From: Akkermansia muciniphila
GTDB lineage: Bacteria; Verrucomicrobiota; Verrucomicrobiia; Limisphaerales; SXTU01
Direction of reading: 5' to 3'
Length of the DNA: 49,554 bases
Assembly (NCBI GenBank): GCA_945874145.1
Contig: CAMCFN010000030.1
Location: 1 to 49,554, forward strand
This document shows, one piece after another, positions 46,827 through 49,554 of the stretch. The notes under the pieces are model-generated. The model was not told the origin of the DNA. It saw only the letters and a program-made list of their open reading frames with translations, and did not search any database. Both the position numbers and the translations under genes were made by a program. Each line of letters opens with the position of its first letter. The stretch's first letter is position 1.

Positions 46827-47018
46827 TTATGGAACTTGCTTAGCTCGGGCATTCGGCTGCAAGGGTTTTGTGGTGCGGAACCGGAATTGAGCTACGGCTG
46901 GGGATGGAGTTTGTCCGTTCTTCGTGGCGACCACCAGAGGCGTGCGTTTAGCGCTTGAGGCGGTGGGTAAGGCTCGCAGTCGAATGGCTGCATGCCTTCG
47001 GGCGTCGGCTTTTGACGC

Positions 47019-48443
47019 ATGCAAAGCCCGCTATTCCCAACCGGCCAGAGCCGCCGCTCGTTCATGGTGGCTTCCACGTTGGGGTTGGCGGGGTTGAGCT
47101 ATGGCAACTCCGGGGGCGGTTCTGTCCCGATCACTCCGAGACGCACGCCGGCCAAGTCCACGATTCTATTTTTCCTCTGCGGTGGTTCCTCGCACATTGA
47201 CATGTGGGACATGAAGCCCGAGGCCCCGCAGGAATACCGAGGCGAGTTCCGACCGATGCGCACCTCGGCTTCGGAGGTCCGCATTTGCGAGCATCTGCCG
47301 ATGACGGCCAAGCAGGCCCATCATCTGGCGCTCGTTCACGGCGTCACGGACTTCGGTCGGGCCACGGGCGATCACCACGCGGGCTATTACTACAATCTCA
47401 CCGGGCATGCGCCGGACGACACCTTTCGCCAGCAGGGAAACGACCGGCGACCTTACCCGACGGACTGGCCGCACATGGGTTGTGTCATTGGGTCGAAACG
47501 GCCCGCGCATCAGAAGATGCCGCAGGTCATCACGCTGCCGTTCAAGCCCAGCAAGGCCCCTTACACGCGGCCGGGTCAGTTCGCCGGTCGGCTGGGGATG
47601 GAGTTTGATCCGTTCTTCGTGGCCGGCAGCCGCGAGCAGCCGTTGCGGTTCACCGCGCCGACGCTGTCGCTGGACGCCAGCATCACCACCGGACGCATGG
47701 GGGATCGGCGCAGCTTGCTCGACGCAGTCAATGCCGCGCGGCGCGAGCTGGACCACGAAGCGGTGGTGAACAATTACGTCCGGCAGCAGGAAAAGGCCTT
47801 CTCGCTGCTGGCGTCGAGCGAGACCGCCGGCGCGTTCGACATCGCGACCGAGAAGCCGGCGACGTTGGAGCGCTACGGCAAGACCATCAACGGCACCGGG
47901 CTCCTGATGGCGCGGCGGCTCGTCGAGGCGGGGGTGCCGTTCATCACGGTGTTTTGGGCGGAGGACGACGAGGCGGTGGCCAAGAAGTGTCTCAGCGGCG
48001 GCGGCTGGGACACGCACGGCAACAATTTTAACTGCCTCAAGGAGAACTTGCTGCCGGAGTTTGACCGGGGTTTCTCGGCCTTGGTGGAAGACTTGCAGCA
48101 ACGCGGCTTGCTCGACTCGACACTGTTGCTCGTGACCAGCGAGATGGGCCGCAAGCCGAAGATCGGCGATCCCCGCACGCGCGGCAAGGGCGAGCCGGGA
48201 CGGGATCACTGGACCGCTTGCATGAGTGTGGTGATGGCGGGTGGTGGCATCCGGGGCGGCCAGATCTTCGGCAAAACCGATGCCCGTGCTGAGTATCCGG
48301 CTGACACGCCCATCGGCCCGGAGGACATCACCAAGACCGTCTACCACGCGATGGGCATCGACAACTTGGACGCCGTTGATTTCCAGGGCCGCCCTTACAA
48401 CCTGCTCGAAGAAGGCCGGCCGCTGGCTGGGTTGCTGGGCTGA
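47019..48443 (+). CDS. DUF1501 family Tat-exported protein (no PSD1 partner adjacent)
   Basis: A 474-residue protein with a twin-arginine leader (QSRRSFMVASTLGLAGLSYG). DUF1501 features are STILFFLCGGSSHIDMWDMK, ALVHGVTDFGRATGDHHAGY, GGGWDTHGNNFNCLKENLLP, LLVTSEMGRKPKIGDPRTRG and GRDHWTACMSVVMAGGGIRG. It belongs to a different DUF1501 subgroup from the copy at 44389-45819, with GSSHIDMWDMK in place of GPSQFETFDPK. No DUF1553 gene flanks it in the window. The 192 bp upstream show no clear signal. Function is unknown, presumably a metal-dependent surface hydrolase. Confidence 0.93.
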   Translation: MQSPLFPTGQSRRSFMVASTLGLAGLSYGNSGGGSVPITPRRTPAKSTILFFLCGGSSHIDMWDMKPEAPQEYRGEFRPMRTSASEVRICEHLPMTAKQAHHLALVHGVTDFGRATGDHHAGYYYNLTGHAPDDTFRQQGNDRRPYPTDWPHMGCVIGSKRPAHQKMPQVITLPFKPSKAPYTRPGQFAGRLGMEFDPFFVAGSREQPLRFTAPTLSLDASITTGRMGDRRSLLDAVNAARRELDHEAVVNNYVRQQEKAFSLLASSETAGAFDIATEKPATLERYGKTINGTGLLMARRLVEAGVPFITVFWAEDDEAVAKKCLSGGGWDTHGNNFNCLKENLLPEFDRGFSALVEDLQQRGLLDSTLLLVTSEMGRKPKIGDPRTRGKGEPGRDHWTACMSVVMAGGGIRGGQIFGKTDARAEYPADTPIGPEDITKTVYHAMGIDNLDAVDFQGRPYNLLEEGRPLAGLLG

Positions 48444-48451
48444 TGACCGGC

Positions 48452-48543
48452 GCGCGGCGTTCACGCCGCTTCAACTTCCGAGTTCCACAACCCAGTCGTT
48501 TCGCCACAGCCGTTCGGACGGTGAAGCGGCCTGAACGCCGCGC
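48452..48543. repeat. Inverted repeat with 28-bp arms (GCGCGGCGTTCA type)
   Basis: The arms 48452-48479 and 48516-48543 match at 25 of 28 positions with a 36-nt spacer. The right-arm region (48512-48546) is also present at 11-45 of the window. It lies directly after the DUF1501 stop, 71 nt before the next gene, and is part of a dispersed repeat family. Confidence 0.75.
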
Positions 48544-48614
48544 CCCGGGGAGTCGCTTTCAATCTACAGCAGATCGCCGTTGTCTTCGGAAATGCGGCCG
48601 TTATCCTCCCCGCC

Positions 48615-49073
48615 ATGCGCAGCCTCAATGGATTGATTGGACTCCTCCTGATCGCCTCCGCCGTGATCGTGAACGCGGCCAGCGGACGAGTGCTCAAGGT
48701 GCTTCCCCATTATCTGGACCAAAAAGGTCGGCACGCGCTCTCGCCCAGCCTTTTCGAGCGCGATGCCTATCAGGCGCACCTGCGCAAGCACCCCGAGGAA
48801 GTCGGCAGCCTGCGGTTTGACGTGCAATGGTCCGCGACCGGCGGGAAGCCGGAGGGCCTGCGCCTCCGGGTGGAAGCGCGCGGCGGCAAGGCCGGCGTCA
48901 CCCAGCCACTCGTCATCGAAACCCCGGTGAAAGCCCGGTGGGGCAACGGTGGCTGGGCCGAACTCAAGCTGGACCCGGAGGCGTTTCAACGCCTAGGCGG
49001 CCTCACTGGCTGGCGGGTCACCCTCTGGGAGGGCCAAAACCAGATTGCCGAGCAGAAATCGTTTCTCTGGTAA
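48615..49073 (+). CDS. Small secreted protein, unknown function
   Basis: A 152-residue protein with a signal peptide (MRSLNGLIGLLLIASAVIVNA). The mature part begins SGRVLKVLPHYLDQKGRHAL and SPSLFERDAYQAHLRKHPEE and then becomes beta-rich (RLRVEARGG, LVIETPVKARWGNGGWAEL, GWRVTLWEGQNQIAEQKSFLW). The HYLDQKGRHALSPSLFERDAYQ segment is reminiscent of a recurring Verrucomicrobial secreted family, but no function is known. It starts 34 bp before pyrF and may be co-transcribed with it. Confidence 0.75.
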   Translation: MRSLNGLIGLLLIASAVIVNAASGRVLKVLPHYLDQKGRHALSPSLFERDAYQAHLRKHPEEVGSLRFDVQWSATGGKPEGLRLRVEARGGKAGVTQPLVIETPVKARWGNGGWAELKLDPEAFQRLGGLTGWRVTLWEGQNQIAEQKSFLW

Positions 49074-49107
49074 GTCACCGCTCCGCCCGCTTCTACCACG
49101 CCGAACT

Positions 49108-49554
49108 ATGCCCGAGTTTCGCAATCCCATCATCGTCGCTCTCGACGTGCCGCACTTGGAGACGGCCCTTGGTCTGGTGCAACAGCTCGCGCCCGTGGTC
49201 GGCGCGTTCAAGGTCGGCAAGGAACTCTTCGTCGCCACCGGTCCCGAGATCGTGCGCCGCATCCGGGACACGGGCGCGGCGGTCTTCCTCGACCTCAAGT
49301 TCCACGACATTCCCAACACCGTGGCCAAGGCCGTGGAGGCGGCCGTCCGGTTGGATGTGCAAATGCTAACCATCCACACCAGCGGCGGGCTGGCCATGAT
49401 GCAGGCCGCGCAGCAGGCCGCCGCGGCGGCATTGCGCACCGGCAAGTCGCAGCCGCTCGTGCGTGGCGTGACCGTGCTCACCAGCCTGAACACAAATGAT
49501 CGGGCTGAAGTGGGCATTTCGCACGACGTGGGGAACCAAGTGGAACGGCTCGCC
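49108..49554 (+). CDS. pyrF: Orotidine 5'-phosphate decarboxylase (5' part, cut by window end)
   Basis: The first 149 codons of a gene that continues past the window. PyrF decarboxylates OMP to UMP in pyrimidine synthesis. The amino-terminal strand PIIVALDVP, the substrate lysine in GAFKVGKELF, and the catalytic Asp-x-Lys-x2-Asp motif in FLDLKFHDIPNTV (Asp62, Lys64, Asp67) are present. So is LTIHTSGGLAMM, with GVTVLTSLN near the cut. The ATG at 49108 gives the standard amino end. The last third, with the phosphate-binding loop, is not visible. Confidence 0.95.
   Translation, partial: MPEFRNPIIVALDVPHLETALGLVQQLAPVVGAFKVGKELFVATGPEIVRRIRDTGAAVFLDLKFHDIPNTVAKAVEAAVRLDVQMLTIHTSGGLAMMQAAQQAAAAALRTGKSQPLVRGVTVLTSLNTNDRAEVGISHDVGNQVERLA

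Noticed and set aside
48827..49369. A 180-codon plus-strand ORF overlapping the small secreted protein and pyrF
   Set aside because: It is a shadow frame of two real genes and has an Arg/Ser-rich translation without motifs.

Overview
The window is GC-rich, gene-dense bacterial DNA. It most likely comes from a PVC-group bacterium, and within that group probably a Verrucomicrobiota lineage of the Pedosphaera/Limisphaerales type. This rests on gene content: several formylglycine sulfatases, a PSD1-type planctomycete cytochrome protein followed by DUF1501, a second DUF1501, a PVC-type sorbosone-dehydrogenase-like protein, ThuA, sialate O-acetylesterase (SASA) proteins, a PA14 multiheme cytochrome, and a fragment of the H-X9-DG prepilin-like family. 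No taxonomic marker was searched, so the placement is inference. Most start codons have no recognisable Shine-Dalgarno sequence.

Left part (1-13.8 kb): a mainly housekeeping block. It holds a small conserved protein, a TlpA/AhpC-like thioredoxin-fold protein, tgt, a membrane protein, a secreted protein and a PQQ-type beta-propeller. A tight minus-strand run follows in the order ptsN-like, ftsH, rodZ-like, rimO, pgsA, pgpA (12.1 down to 6.0 kb). After these come a decayed prepilin-like fragment and an NHL-propeller protein. Intergenic gaps carry long, near-perfect palindromes and one 163-bp REP/MITE-like element.

Middle part (14.0-38.0 kb): an accessory catabolic block bracketed by tRNA-Ser(GCT) and tRNA-Val(GAC), whose 3' ends both face inward. 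The plus-strand half (14.4-23.9 kb) has four intact secreted sulfatases, a YHYH-PEBP fusion and three broken genes, mostly linked by 4-nt stop/start overlaps. The minus-strand half (32.7 down to 24.0 kb) is a second operon: multiheme PA14 cytochrome, prolyl oligopeptidase, PVC-type dehydrogenase-like propeller, ThuA-like protein and HExxH metalloprotease. Divergently from it run two SASA esterase genes and a second PQQ-type propeller. A decayed IS1380-like transposase and a decayed small DNA-binding-like gene lie beside tRNA-Val. Together these genes suggest extracytoplasmic breakdown of sulfated and acetylated polysaccharides. No transporter, regulator or sulfatase-maturing enzyme is present in the window.

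Right part (38.2-49.6 kb): a class V aminotransferase, accD, a coiled-coil membrane protein, the PSD1 + DUF1501 pair, an anchored hypothetical protein, a lone DUF1501, a small secreted protein and the 5' part of pyrF, which runs off the window.
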